From: Caldilineaceae bacterium
GTDB lineage: Bacteria; Chloroflexota; Anaerolineae; Caldilineales; Caldilineaceae
Assembly (NCBI GenBank): GCA_022842065.1
Contig: JALHQH010000014.1
Coordinates: forward strand, 181,584 to 245,583
Direction of reading: 5' to 3'
Length of the DNA stretch: 64,000 nt
Shown here: positions 1 to 7,852 of the stretch, piece by piece
Layout: each line of letters begins with the position of its first letter
Position numbering within the stretch: position 1 is the first letter of the stretch
Notes under the pieces: model-generated
Told to the model about the DNA's origin: nothing
What the model saw: the letters and a program-made list of their open reading frames with translations, nothing else
Databases searched by the model: none
Translations under genes and position numbers: made by a program

Positions 1-588
1 ATCAGGTGCCCCCACGGGGAAGGCGACCTGACTGATCACCCCATTGGGCTGCTGTTGAAAGAGCAGCGGCGCTTGCAAGGCGGCCAGTAAGTCGGCATCT
101 TCGACCACGGTCCCGACGCCACTCAATTCGGCGCTACAGATGGTTACATTGCGCATGACGACCATACCGGCAAACCCCTCCGCCGCGGTCTGTTCGGTAA
201 TCGAGAGGTCAACATCGGCGATCACCCCCAGCGCCTGGCCATCCACCGCCGCGGTTCCATCGGCTTCTCGGCTAACCGCTTGACTTTCCACCGCCAGCTC
301 ATAGTGATAGGTGTAGGTTTTGCCGACCTGATAGCGTAGTTCGCGCGGCGTCGTGCCAATCACCGCGGCGACCTGGGCGGTTGCGGGCTGGCTTTGGCCC
401 ATTGCAACCATCGGCAGAAAGAGGCGCGCCCCGACGCCAGCGACATAACAGAGATCAGTTGCCGTGGTTTGTGCTGGCGCCGCGTGGGCTGTGGTTGGCC
501 AGAGCGGGCAAACGCTCACCAACAGTGCAGTAATTAAGCTGAGGTTAAGCAGGCGCAAGCGGTGTGGTCTAGGCTGATAGCGATACAT
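1..588 (-). CDS. Secreted protein with vitellogenin N-terminal-like domain (5' part only)
   Basis: The open frame starts at an ATG at 588 on the minus strand, with a purine-rich AAAGGA about 12 bases upstream, and runs off the window after 196 codons. Residues 1-37 look like a signal peptide: basic start, hydrophobic core near LNLSLITALLVS, and an AHA-A cleavage-like end. The mature part contains GKTYTYHYEL and, about 100 residues later, LLFQQQPNGVISQVAFP. This spacing resembles the start of the vitellogenin/lipoprotein N-terminal (large lipid transfer) fold, where a strand reading G-x-Y-x-Y-x-Y precedes a G-x-I turn. If so, the full protein is probably large, exported and lipid- or surface-associated. 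The family call rests on a few motifs by eye and could be wrong; secretion is the safer claim. Confidence 0.5.
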   Translation of the reverse strand, partial: MYRYQPRPHRLRLLNLSLITALLVSVCPLWPTTAHAAPAQTTATDLCYVAGVGARLFLPMVAMGQSQPATAQVAAVIGTTPRELRYQVGKTYTYHYELAVESQAVSREADGTAAVDGQALGVIADVDLSITEQTAAEGFAGMVVMRNVTICSAELSGVGTVVEDADLLAALQAPLLFQQQPNGVISQVAFPVGAPD

Positions 589-1079
589 ACAGTCAGGATT
601 CCTTTCGAGCAGGTGGTTGACGGATCAAGTTTACAAATAATTAATCTCGATAGGAATCAGTTTACACGATCAGTCAGGATCTGGTTGTGTTGGGGATGGC
701 AGCGGTGGTGTGTTGTACGGCACATTCGTCGGCTGGATGTTTCACCGCCCACGGCGCAACCCAATCTCCAGCCAGGCAGTGGCAAAACCTTTTCAAAGGC
801 AGCCAGCAGCTGCTCGCGCCAGACCGGCTTGCGCAGATAGTGCGCCGCGTCCAGAAAGTTTCCATGCTGCAATTGGCGGGAAAGTGGCGGTTGTCACTCG
901 CTCACGATCGTGATTCGGAAATTGACCCGACTATGACATATCATACCGTCATGCGCGAACAGCGCGTCAGTTCGATTATCTAAAGTGTGCTCTGTTTGAA
1001 AACCAGCGTTCCTGCCAGGGGTAGCGTATCCAAAAACGCGGGTTTTTAAGCCAATCGCACGATAGCCCAGGAGAGTATT
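589..1079. other. Intergenic region holding only the receiver relic
   Basis: Apart from the receiver-like stump at 774-872, I see no gene, hairpin terminator or repeat here. Both flanking genes are transcribed outward from this region, so promoters for both should lie in it. No convincing -35/-10 pair was picked out. Confidence 0.4.
774..872 (-). pseudogene. Relic of a response-regulator receiver domain (C-terminal end)
   Basis: On the minus strand the frame reads NFLDAAHYLRKPVWREQLL followed by AAFEKVL. This is what the last strand and helix of a CheY-like receiver look like (G-A-x-x-Y-L-x-KP-V-x-R-E-x-L-x-x-A), including the conserved Lys-Pro. An in-frame TGA lies just upstream, no phospho-acceptor Asp region is present, and nothing recognisable follows. 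I read it as the stump of a decayed two-component regulator. The match is only about 30 residues long, so chance similarity is possible. Confidence 0.35.
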
Positions 1080-1967
1080 ATGGTTGCACAAGCAGAAATT
1101 CAGGCCTTTCAGGAGAATGGCTACGCCTTGGTCCGTGGCCTCTTTTCGCCGGAAGAAGTGGCTTTTTACAAGCGCCACTACATGGAACTACGGCAACAAG
1201 GAGAACACCCTGGTGATTTTGTCGGGGTGCAGAGTGACCAGGAAGATCTCAATCGCGCCGATCCATTACAAAAATATCCGCGGATGATTCATATGCACCG
1301 CTGGGATGGCGTCAGTCGGGAGTGGTTGCTCGATGAACGGTTGCGCGCCCACCTCAACGCCTTCCTGGGCCGTGACCCCTATGCCGTCCAGACGATGCTC
1401 TACTTCAAACCGCCGGGGGCACGCGGGCAAGCGCTGCATCAGGATCAATATTACCTGCGCGCCAACCCTGGCACCTGTGTGGCAGCCTGGTTGGCGCTGG
1501 ATCCTTGCGACGAAGAGAATGGCTGTCTGCAAGTGATCCCCGGCACGGGTGATCTACCGATCCTCTGTGCCGTCAAAGCCGATACGACGCAGAGCTTCAC
1601 GGATATCACGGTGCCGATCCCAGCGGGGATGACGCCAAAATCGGTGGTGATGGCGGCGGGCGATGTGCTTATCTTTAATGGCACCTTGATTCATGGCAGT
1701 TTCCCCAACAGTAGCCAGGATCGTTTCCGCCGTTCGTTGATCGCCCACTATGTGACGGGCGATGCCCAACAACTGACCGAATTTGACCAGCCGGTGCTCA
1801 CCTTTGCCGGCAAAGAGTTGTGGCTCGATTTCAGCCAAAAAGGTGGTGCTTGTGGCGTCTGGGTCGAAAAAGAGGGCGCGCGGCAGATCGAAATGTTGCC
1901 CGCAGAACCGGCTGACTTTTTCACCAATGGCGGTGTACAACGCGACGCTATGCTGATCATGCCGTGA
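1080..1967 (+). CDS. Phytanoyl-CoA dioxygenase (PhyH) family oxygenase 1
   Basis: A 295-residue protein of the PhyH family, non-haem Fe(II)/2-oxoglutarate oxygenases that hydroxylate small molecules. The iron-binding triad is visible: H120-x-D122 in ALHQDQYYL and the distal H205 in LIHGSF, with the 2-oxoglutarate-anchoring Arg at about 217 in FRRSLIAHY. The motif NGCLQVIPGT between them is the usual PhyH signature. Length is normal for bacterial PhyH proteins. The ATG at 1080 follows AGGAG at about 1070, which fixes the start. It stands alone, with an unrelated membrane gene convergent downstream. It is the first of five PhyH genes in 25 kb. The substrate is unknown; phytanoyl-CoA itself is unlikely. 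Confidence 0.88.
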   Translation: MVAQAEIQAFQENGYALVRGLFSPEEVAFYKRHYMELRQQGEHPGDFVGVQSDQEDLNRADPLQKYPRMIHMHRWDGVSREWLLDERLRAHLNAFLGRDPYAVQTMLYFKPPGARGQALHQDQYYLRANPGTCVAAWLALDPCDEENGCLQVIPGTGDLPILCAVKADTTQSFTDITVPIPAGMTPKSVVMAAGDVLIFNGTLIHGSFPNSSQDRFRRSLIAHYVTGDAQQLTEFDQPVLTFAGKELWLDFSQKGGACGVWVEKEGARQIEMLPAEPADFFTNGGVQRDAMLIMP

Positions 1968-2042
1968 GTGTAAGCTGCGTAGGGTTTGTCATGGCCGGTC
2001 TGCCGTGCCATGACAAACCCAGAGCTGCTCAAATTTATCTGG

Positions 2043-2591
2043 TCACTTAGTCGCCGCCCCTTGCCAGAGGGCGACCCCGATCCAAATGATGCCGATACTC
2101 ACGATCAGCTCGGCAATGGTGATCACGCCAGCCGGCAAGACGAGGGCCAGCGGGGTTGGCATGACCCCTAGCCCCCAAAACAGGAGGGGAATTTTGGGGT
2201 AGACGCGGGCGCGGAAACTGGCAATCACAAAAAGGAGCACCCCTAGGACATAGGCGATGACGCTGATAAAAATCGCGATCCCCGTTGGGCCGTTGGTCAG
2301 GGCTGCTTGTAAGCTTGGGTCAAGGTAGGGAAAGACAAAGGCATCGACAAATAAGAAGCCGGCAATCCCGATAAAGCCAAGGGTGGTTAAAACATAGCTA
2401 CTAAAACCAAAGACTTTACTTTCACGCCGCTGGTAGAGATAAACGGCGGTTAAGCCCAATATCCCGGCTGCGACACCACCAAAGTTGAGCAGCCGGGTGA
2501 GCATAGTGGGCAAAAAGTCGGCGATCATATTAAAGATGCCGGAAAGAATAAACGCACTAGATCCCAATCGATAGAGCGTTGCAATCTGCAT
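2043..2591 (-). CDS. Small polytopic membrane protein of unknown function
   Basis: A 182-residue hydrophobic protein with about six predicted membrane helices, for example SSAFILSGIFNMIADFL, GGVAAGILGLTAVYLY, YVLTTLGFIGIAGFLFV, AIFISVIAYVLGVLLFVIA and the pair near the C terminus (LLFWGLGVMPTPLALVLP, ITIAELIVSIGIIWIGVALW). Charged residues are confined to short loops, and I see no catalytic or transport motif. The shape recalls DUF4386-type membrane proteins, but I cannot assign it to that family. It converges on PhyH 1 and is followed upstream by a dispersed repeat, so it appears monocistronic. Confidence 0.7.
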   Translation of the reverse strand: MQIATLYRLGSSAFILSGIFNMIADFLPTMLTRLLNFGGVAAGILGLTAVYLYQRRESKVFGFSSYVLTTLGFIGIAGFLFVDAFVFPYLDPSLQAALTNGPTGIAIFISVIAYVLGVLLFVIASFRARVYPKIPLLFWGLGVMPTPLALVLPAGVITIAELIVSIGIIWIGVALWQGAATK

Positions 2592-2700
2592 TGTTGCCTC
2601 AGATAAATTTGATAGTTAGAACGTAGTGTTCTGTAAACTAAGTTTTGACAGATGATGCTCGTTCCGCGCCCAAAGGGCACCCGCTCCGGCGGAATGCCAG

Positions 2701-2771
2701 TTGGACGCTCTGCGTCCCAGGCGGACGCAGAGCGTCCAGACGCCATAACCACGCCGAGCGTGGTTACGAGA
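2701..2771. repeat. Dispersed palindromic repeat, family B, copy 1
   Basis: Two hairpins lie side by side: GGACGCTCTGCGTC paired with GACGCAGAGCGTCC, then ACCACGC paired with GCGTGGT, ending ACGAG. A second copy lies at 58199-58287. It sits between two minus-strand genes and could act as a terminator or processing site, or simply be a MITE-like element. Confidence 0.6.
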
Positions 2772-2820
2772 AATATCTATCATTACTTAATTGACAAAAC
2801 AGTAGACGATGATTGAACTA

Positions 2821-3654
2821 CTATTCGGGTTGATAACGTTCTAGTTTACCCATTTCTCCCCTTGCATAGCTGCGTTTCGTTGCTGCCATTTGTTCGGGTG
2901 TGGTCATGACAAAAGGTCCGCCATAGGTAATCGGCTCGTTGTGCGGTATTCCGGTACCAAACATAAATTCACAGCCAGCAGCAGCTGCTTGCATTTCGAC
3001 CATTGTTCCGGTAGCAGCATAATTGACAAGATTTTGGGGCGAGACTTTTACACCTGCGGTTTCACCTGAACCTTTTAGCACATAGACAAAAGCCATTTCC
3101 TGGGCATCGAGTACGATACGCTGATTGGGTTGTAAGAAAATGTGCAAAAGCGTCACATCGGTTACCATTTTATAGGCTGCTGTTTTACCCTTGTACGACC
3201 CGTGCACAACGCTCACCTTGTAATCGTCCGTTGTAATTTCAGCAAGCTCATGGGCTTTGGCATGCAGCGCTTTCGGGGGGACCAATCTGTCTTTGTCAGC
3301 ATGATTAATCCAAATCTGAAAACCGTGGGTTTCAACTCCAGTTGTTTTAGGGAATTCATCATGCTGAATGCCGCGGCCGGCTTGGGTAATGTGTAAACCA
3401 CCTGGTTCAATGATGCTGAAATCGCCCTGGCTGTCACGGTTGATAAAGCTATCCTGACTATCGGGCAGCAGATAGGTCATAACCGAAATACCGGCGTGAG
3501 GGTGTGGGCCAAAAACAGGTCTATCCATCAGATACTCTGTAAAGACCAAAAATGGCTCGATCGGATAATCCCTTGCAAAGATCGTAACGCCGCGCAAGCC
3601 GGGAAAATCTGGTGTAAATTTTAACGCTGAATGTTTGATTAAATTTTTGTGCAT
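2821..3654 (-). CDS. Pirin family protein
   Basis: A 277-residue bicupin of the pirin family. Pirins bind iron; some bacterial members are quercetin dioxygenases and others modulate enzymes or redox-sensitive transcription. The four expected metal ligands are present in the N-terminal cupin: H51 and H53 in HPHAGISVMTYL, and H98 and E100 in GIQHDE. The C-terminal Pirin_C half ends with TYGGPFVMTTPEQM, the conserved tail motif. Its base composition looks lower in GC than the neighbours, suggesting a separate origin, though this was judged by eye. It stands between a palindromic repeat and the SDR gene and is probably expressed alone. The family assignment is firm; the function is open. Confidence 0.9.
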   Translation of the reverse strand: MHKNLIKHSALKFTPDFPGLRGVTIFARDYPIEPFLVFTEYLMDRPVFGPHPHAGISVMTYLLPDSQDSFINRDSQGDFSIIEPGGLHITQAGRGIQHDEFPKTTGVETHGFQIWINHADKDRLVPPKALHAKAHELAEITTDDYKVSVVHGSYKGKTAAYKMVTDVTLLHIFLQPNQRIVLDAQEMAFVYVLKGSGETAGVKVSPQNLVNYAATGTMVEMQAAAAGCEFMFGTGIPHNEPITYGGPFVMTTPEQMAATKRSYARGEMGKLERYQPE

Positions 3655-3771
3655 CTGTTTACTCTTGTCTATTCATCCGAAAATCCTCTGTTCCCGCTGG
3701 GCTACAACCGAATTTTCGGATTGGGTCTGTGGGCGTTTTGGGGTTGTCCCGCAGCGCCGGCCCTTTGGTTG

Positions 3772-4512
3772 CTAGAGAATACCACCATTGGCTTGGATCA
3801 CTTGCCCATGAATCCATTGTGATTCGGGCAACGCCAGCAGCAGCACGGCATTGGCGACATCTTCCGGTTTACCCAGTCGCCCCATGGGGGTTTGGGCGAC
3901 TAGCAGATCGACCATCTCCTTGGGCGCAACAAGCCCGTCGGTCGCGGTGACGCCGGGGGAGATCACATTCACGGCAATCTGTTTGCTGCCCAGTTCTTTG
4001 GCCAGCGCGAGGGTAAAACGTTCCAAGGCGGCTTTGGCACCGCCGTAAGCGCCGCTAGCCGGCGATGGCATGGCCGCCGCGCCGCTCGAAAGCACAATGA
4101 TCCGTCCACCTGGATTGACATGCTGCGCCGCCTGTTGCAGCGCAAAGTAATGGCCTTTGACGGCGGCAAACATGCTGTCATACGCCCCTTCGCTCATCAG
4201 TGCGGTTGGCATAAAAACACTGGTCGCAAAGGCGTTACCCACGTAGATATCAACCTCGCCACCAAAATGGTGGGGAATATAGGCAAAAAGATCTTTGATC
4301 TCGGCAAGGTTGGTCAGGTCGGATTGAATGCCCACGGCGTGTCCACCTGCTTGCTGCGCCGCCTGTTCCACTTCCGTGGCCGCGGCGCGGTTGCTGTTGT
4401 AGGTAAAGAGGACATGGGCACCCGCCGCGGCTAAAGCCAGGACAATCGCCCGCCCAATCCCGCGACTGCCACCAGTGACAATGGCCTTTTTGTTTGCCAG
4501 TTTCTGCTCCAT
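3772..4512 (-). CDS. SDR family NAD(P)-dependent oxidoreductase
   Basis: A 246-residue classical short-chain dehydrogenase/reductase. The cofactor loop TGGSRGIG is at residues 13-20. The catalytic residues S143 (in LSSG), Y156 and K160 (YGGAK) are in place, and the protein ends with the common IQANGG C terminus. The usual NNAG motif is altered to VGNAF. The Arg in TGGSRGIG and YNSNR after strand 2 favour NADPH. It is most like FabG-type 3-oxoacyl reductases, but these are used for many alcohol/ketone substrates. It is divergent from an HxlR regulator about 150 bases away, a common arrangement in which the regulator controls the SDR in response to a reactive or aromatic compound. Confidence 0.88.
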   Translation of the reverse strand: MEQKLANKKAIVTGGSRGIGRAIVLALAAAGAHVLFTYNSNRAAATEVEQAAQQAGGHAVGIQSDLTNLAEIKDLFAYIPHHFGGEVDIYVGNAFATSVFMPTALMSEGAYDSMFAAVKGHYFALQQAAQHVNPGGRIIVLSSGAAAMPSPASGAYGGAKAALERFTLALAKELGSKQIAVNVISPGVTATDGLVAPKEMVDLLVAQTPMGRLGKPEDVANAVLLLALPESQWIHGQVIQANGGIL

Positions 4513-4632
4513 CGAAGCGCACCTCTGTTTGTGTCGTTGTGTAATTGCGTTGTTTGTGTAGTTGAGTGATTAAAGCCGATCTGTTATAGTAGGGTAACGC
4601 CGATAGTAGCATGTTGCTGTCTTTCAAACAAG

Positions 4633-4652
4633 TACTGACTTTTTGTATAGTA
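4633..4652. promoter_or_regulatory. Candidate HxlR operator in the SDR/HxlR divergent region
   Basis: An imperfect inverted pair, TACT-(12 bases)-AGTA, lies directly upstream of the HxlR start, in an AT-rich stretch resembling the TACT/AGTA sites bound by several HxlR-family proteins. Position and symmetry suit autoregulation. It is short enough to occur by chance. Confidence 0.3.
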
Positions 4653-4660
4653 ATGGAAAA

Positions 4661-5008
4661 ATGATGGAAACCACGCGCACACTGGGTACGGTGGCAGTCG
4701 AGGCCACGCTAGGGGTATTAGGGGGCAAGTGGAAGCTCTTGATCTTGTGGCATCTACGCAACGAGCCGCAGCGGTATGGTGAACTGCGTCGGTTGGTTGG
4801 TAGTATCACCGAAAAGATGCTGATCCAACAGTTGCGCGAGTTGGAGCAACACGGGATTGTGACCCGCACGGTCTACCCCGAAGTACCGCCGCGGGTCGAG
4901 TATGCCTTTAGTGAATATGGCCGCAGTTTAATTCCGGTCTTGACTGTCCTTTGTCAATGGGGCGAAACTCATCTCGCTCGGCAAGGCGCATTTGAACAGC
5001 TCAGCTAG
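4661..5008 (+). CDS. HxlR family winged-helix transcriptional regulator
   Basis: About 115 residues carrying the HxlR signature: GGKWKLLILWHL, then YGELRRLVGSITEKMLIQQL for the recognition helix region, ELEQHGIVTR, and VEYAFSEYG for the wing and following helix. The cysteine found near the start of many HxlR sensors (CPVE-type) is replaced by AVEATL, so thiol-based sensing of the YodB type is unlikely. I chose the ATG at 4661, preceded by TGGAA; a TTG at 4643 would add six residues. It overlaps no other gene, but the nucleotidyltransferase gene begins ten bases after its stop, so the two are probably co-transcribed. Its likely target is the divergent SDR gene. Confidence 0.85.
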   Translation: MMETTRTLGTVAVEATLGVLGGKWKLLILWHLRNEPQRYGELRRLVGSITEKMLIQQLRELEQHGIVTRTVYPEVPPRVEYAFSEYGRSLIPVLTVLCQWGETHLARQGAFEQLS

Positions 5009-5017
5009 GGTAAACCA

Positions 5018-5812
5018 ATGTCAACTTCAGCCTTTTCCCCAACCGTACAAGCGATCCTTGCCGAATTCATCCCGATCTGTCAACAACTCGCCGGTGACCA
5101 GCGCTATGCGATTGCGGTGAGCGGCTCGCTGGGCAAAGGGACATGGGACAGCCGGTCCGATGTCGACTTTCGGCTCTTTACCGATCAGCCGCTAGTCCGC
5201 TCCAGTCAAGAGCCCGCACGTTGGGTTGACTATCAGGCGGCGATCAAGCGCTGGCAGGAACGGGGCGTGAACATCGACGGCATCTGGCCGCGCACCGTCG
5301 GCGAGATCGATGTGGCGCTGGAGAGCTGGTTACGGGGCGAGATCCAACCTGTTAATCTGGTGTGGACGATCTGGGGTTATCACATCCTGACCGATGTCAG
5401 CAACCAATTTGTGCTCGCTGATCCCTACGGCATTATCGCGACGTGGAAAGCGCAACTCAGCAATTACCCACCCGCGCTGAAAGAGGCGATCTTAACCAAA
5501 TATGCGGCTTCGCTGCGCTATTGGCGGGCTGACTATCACTACGCGCATAAAGTTGAACGGGGTGATGTGCTTTTTCTGGCTGGGATCAGCGCCAAATTGG
5601 TGCATGAGATCATGCAGATCCTCTTTGCCCTCAACGAAATCTACTACCCCGGCGACGGCTATAATCTACGCTTTGTCGAAAAATTTACGCTGGTCCCCAC
5701 TGACTTTGCGGCTCGCGTGCAGACCATTCTCTACCCAACCGGGCCGGATCCCTTTACCACTCAATATGAAGCGCTGACCGCGCTGATCGATGAAGTGCTT
5801 GCGTTGGCCTAG
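5018..5812 (+). CDS. Nucleotidyltransferase-domain protein (DUF4037-like)
   Basis: A 264-residue protein with a minimal nucleotidyltransferase active site: G36-S37 in SGSLGKGTWDSRSDVDFRL, with metal-binding D48 and D50. The C-terminal half contains HKVERGDVLFLAG and LFALNEIYYPGDGYN, which resemble the helical part of DUF4037 proteins that accompany such domains. These families include antibiotic-nucleotidylating enzymes and many members of unknown role; no substrate can be inferred. It follows hxlR by ten bases, an operon-like spacing. Expected location is the cytoplasm. Confidence is good for the fold and low for any specific activity. Confidence 0.75.
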   Translation: MSTSAFSPTVQAILAEFIPICQQLAGDQRYAIAVSGSLGKGTWDSRSDVDFRLFTDQPLVRSSQEPARWVDYQAAIKRWQERGVNIDGIWPRTVGEIDVALESWLRGEIQPVNLVWTIWGYHILTDVSNQFVLADPYGIIATWKAQLSNYPPALKEAILTKYAASLRYWRADYHYAHKVERGDVLFLAGISAKLVHEIMQILFALNEIYYPGDGYNLRFVEKFTLVPTDFAARVQTILYPTGPDPFTTQYEALTALIDEVLALA

Positions 5813-5825
5813 CACTAAGCACACT

Positions 5826-5952
5826 GTAAATTAAGTTTTCGCAAGTCTTGTCATTCCGAGGAGCGGCAGTTTGCGACGAGGAATCTCGATCCGGCCGATT
5901 GGAGATTCCTCACTTCGTTCGGAATGACAAGACTTGCGCTGATTTAATTTAC
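5826..5952. repeat. MITE-like palindrome upstream of the GH29 gene
   Basis: Arms of 20 bases match perfectly (5840-5859 with 5919-5938, beginning CGCAAGTCTTGTCATTCC). Inner arms GAGGAATCTC and GGAGATTCCTC, and outer arms GTAAATTAA and TTAATTTAC, extend the fold to about 127 bases. The core resembles the CATTCCGAGG...GAATGAC palindromes common in environmental bacterial genomes. It creates a false N-terminal extension of the downstream gene. Confidence 0.75.
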
Positions 5953-5988
5953 GCTGTCCTAATCACCATCGCGTTTAGGAGGTTTATC

Positions 5989-7617
5989 ATGAACAACGAA
6001 GCGGCAATTGACCAGTGGCGTGCGCTGCGCGTCGGCCTCTTTATTCACTGGGGACCGTCAGCCGGACGGGCCTTGCCCCAGTCCCATTCGCACGCACGCC
6101 AGAGTGTGCTCAACCCGCATGGTAGCGTGCCGGCGGCAGTCTATGACCAGTTCTACCGGGAATTTAACCCGACAGCCTATGATCCCGATGACTGGCTACA
6201 ACTAGCCTATGCAGCAGGCATGCGCTATACCGTCTTTGTCGCCAAACACCATGATGGGTTTTGTCTCTTTGACAGCGCCGCCACCGCGTACTCAATCATG
6301 GCTACCCCCTACGGCAAGGATGTTGCCGCGCTGTTCGCGGCGGCCTGTCGGCGTCAAGGGTTGGCCTTGGGTTGGCAAATTTCGCCGAAGGATTGGAAAC
6401 ATCCGGACTTCAGTACATCCGACCATGCGCGCTACAACGCCTTCTATGCGGCGATCATGGCCGAATTGGCAACGAAGTATGGGCCAGTTGCGGTCATGTG
6501 GTTCGACGGGATCGATCCCGTTGGGCCCGACCAATGGCAGGACACGCCGGAACAGATCGCCACCATGTTGCGCCACCACAACCCGCAGATCGTCCTCAGC
6601 AATCACGGCGGTTGCACGCCCGATTTTATCAGCTTTGAGACAATGGTCGGGCCCTTTGATCGTGCGAATCCCTGGGAGATGTGCGAAGCGATCAACCCCA
6701 GCGGCTGGGTCTTCAACCAACCCATGCCGACCTATCCGCTGCGCAAATTGCTCCGCAACCTGATCTACACAGTCGCCCGCGATGGCAACTATCTGCTCGA
6801 TGTCGGTCCCATGCCCAATGGGCAACTTTACCCGCCAGATGCCGAACGATTGGCTGAGCTTGCCGATTGGATGCACGATCATGCCGAGGGAATCCACGGC
6901 ACACGGGGCGGCCCTTACCGCGATGGGGATTGGGGCGGGGCAACCTGCAAAGGCAACAGCATCTATCTCTTTCTCACCGACCGCGTCGGCACGTACTTGG
7001 CCCTACCTGCGCTTGCCGCCGAAGTGCTTACGGTCCAGCGGCTCGACGGTGGTCCACTCGAATGGCAAGCCGACGCCACCGCATTGCGCCTGAGCCTGCC
7101 TGATCGCGCCACAACAGAACGCCCGCTCTTCGTGGGCCTAAAAGTGGAACTTGACCGGCCCGCCTTTGCCCTGCCCATCATCGATGGCCAACCCAATCTC
7201 GCCGCCACCGCCCACCTCACCCCATCCAGCATCCGCGACAATGACGACCAACGCTGGGGGCCGCAAAACCTTTTCGATAACAACGGTGCCACCACTTGGG
7301 ACAGTGCACTTACCGAGACGCTCAGCAGCCTGGACCTTGATCTGGGTCAAGTAACGCGACTGGGCAGTGCCGCCTTGGCCCAATGTGCCGTACCCGATGG
7401 CTACAACGGCTGGTTCCATTATTGCCTCAAGGTCTGTATCAATGCCGCCGCCGACTGGCAGACCGTGATCGAAGCGCACAACTGCCTCGGCTGTCCCCCC
7501 ATTCTAGAGTTTGCGCCGATTGACGCCCGCTACGTCCGGCTGGAGATCCACAAATCCGGCAAACAACAGCCGATCCAGCTTGCTGAGTTTCGCCTCTTTG
7601 CGGCGCTCGAAGAGTAG
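5989..7617 (+). CDS. GH29 alpha-L-fucosidase-like glycosidase with C-terminal F5/8 type C domain
   Basis: A 542-residue cytoplasmic or non-classically exported enzyme; no signal peptide is visible. The GH29 barrel runs from about residue 8 to 340. It shows the FIHWG motif near 18-22, the substrate-binding AKHHDGF (H87, H88), SPKDW, and MWFDG with D163 as the expected catalytic nucleophile. Residues about 400-540 (NLFDNNGATTWDS, RYVRLEI, LAEFRLF) form a discoidin/F5-8 type C carbohydrate-binding module. The start at 5989 follows a strong AGGAGG; an upstream in-frame ATG at 5848 lies inside the palindromic repeat and is rejected. Such enzymes remove terminal fucose from plant, algal or host glycans. 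Together with the mutarotase, importer and GH2 it points to polysaccharide-derived sugars. Confidence 0.88.
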   Translation: MNNEAAIDQWRALRVGLFIHWGPSAGRALPQSHSHARQSVLNPHGSVPAAVYDQFYREFNPTAYDPDDWLQLAYAAGMRYTVFVAKHHDGFCLFDSAATAYSIMATPYGKDVAALFAAACRRQGLALGWQISPKDWKHPDFSTSDHARYNAFYAAIMAELATKYGPVAVMWFDGIDPVGPDQWQDTPEQIATMLRHHNPQIVLSNHGGCTPDFISFETMVGPFDRANPWEMCEAINPSGWVFNQPMPTYPLRKLLRNLIYTVARDGNYLLDVGPMPNGQLYPPDAERLAELADWMHDHAEGIHGTRGGPYRDGDWGGATCKGNSIYLFLTDRVGTYLALPALAAEVLTVQRLDGGPLEWQADATALRLSLPDRATTERPLFVGLKVELDRPAFALPIIDGQPNLAATAHLTPSSIRDNDDQRWGPQNLFDNNGATTWDSALTETLSSLDLDLGQVTRLGSAALAQCAVPDGYNGWFHYCLKVCINAAADWQTVIEAHNCLGCPPILEFAPIDARYVRLEIHKSGKQQPIQLAEFRLFAALEE

Positions 7618-7852
7618 CAAGCTTGATACCTTGCCGTCGCCCAGTTGGCACAGCGCGCTGAATAACGGGAGAGTAGCAAAGATCCCACGCCGATTGTAAC
7701 GCTCCCTATTGCCACCAGGTGACGCTGATGATAGGATTTTATCAACGCAGTATCAGTAGAGCGCAACGCTCGGCGGCTGAGCGCGTCGAAGCCAGAGCGC
7801 ATTGCGCGCTACTGGGTATGGATCGACAGGTTGCAAGCAAGGAGATTTCAAG

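Noticed and set aside
5848..5988. N-terminal extension of the GH29 gene from an ATG at 5848
   Set aside because: These 47 codons lie inside a perfect palindromic repeat, and a strong AGGAGG directly precedes the ATG at 5989.
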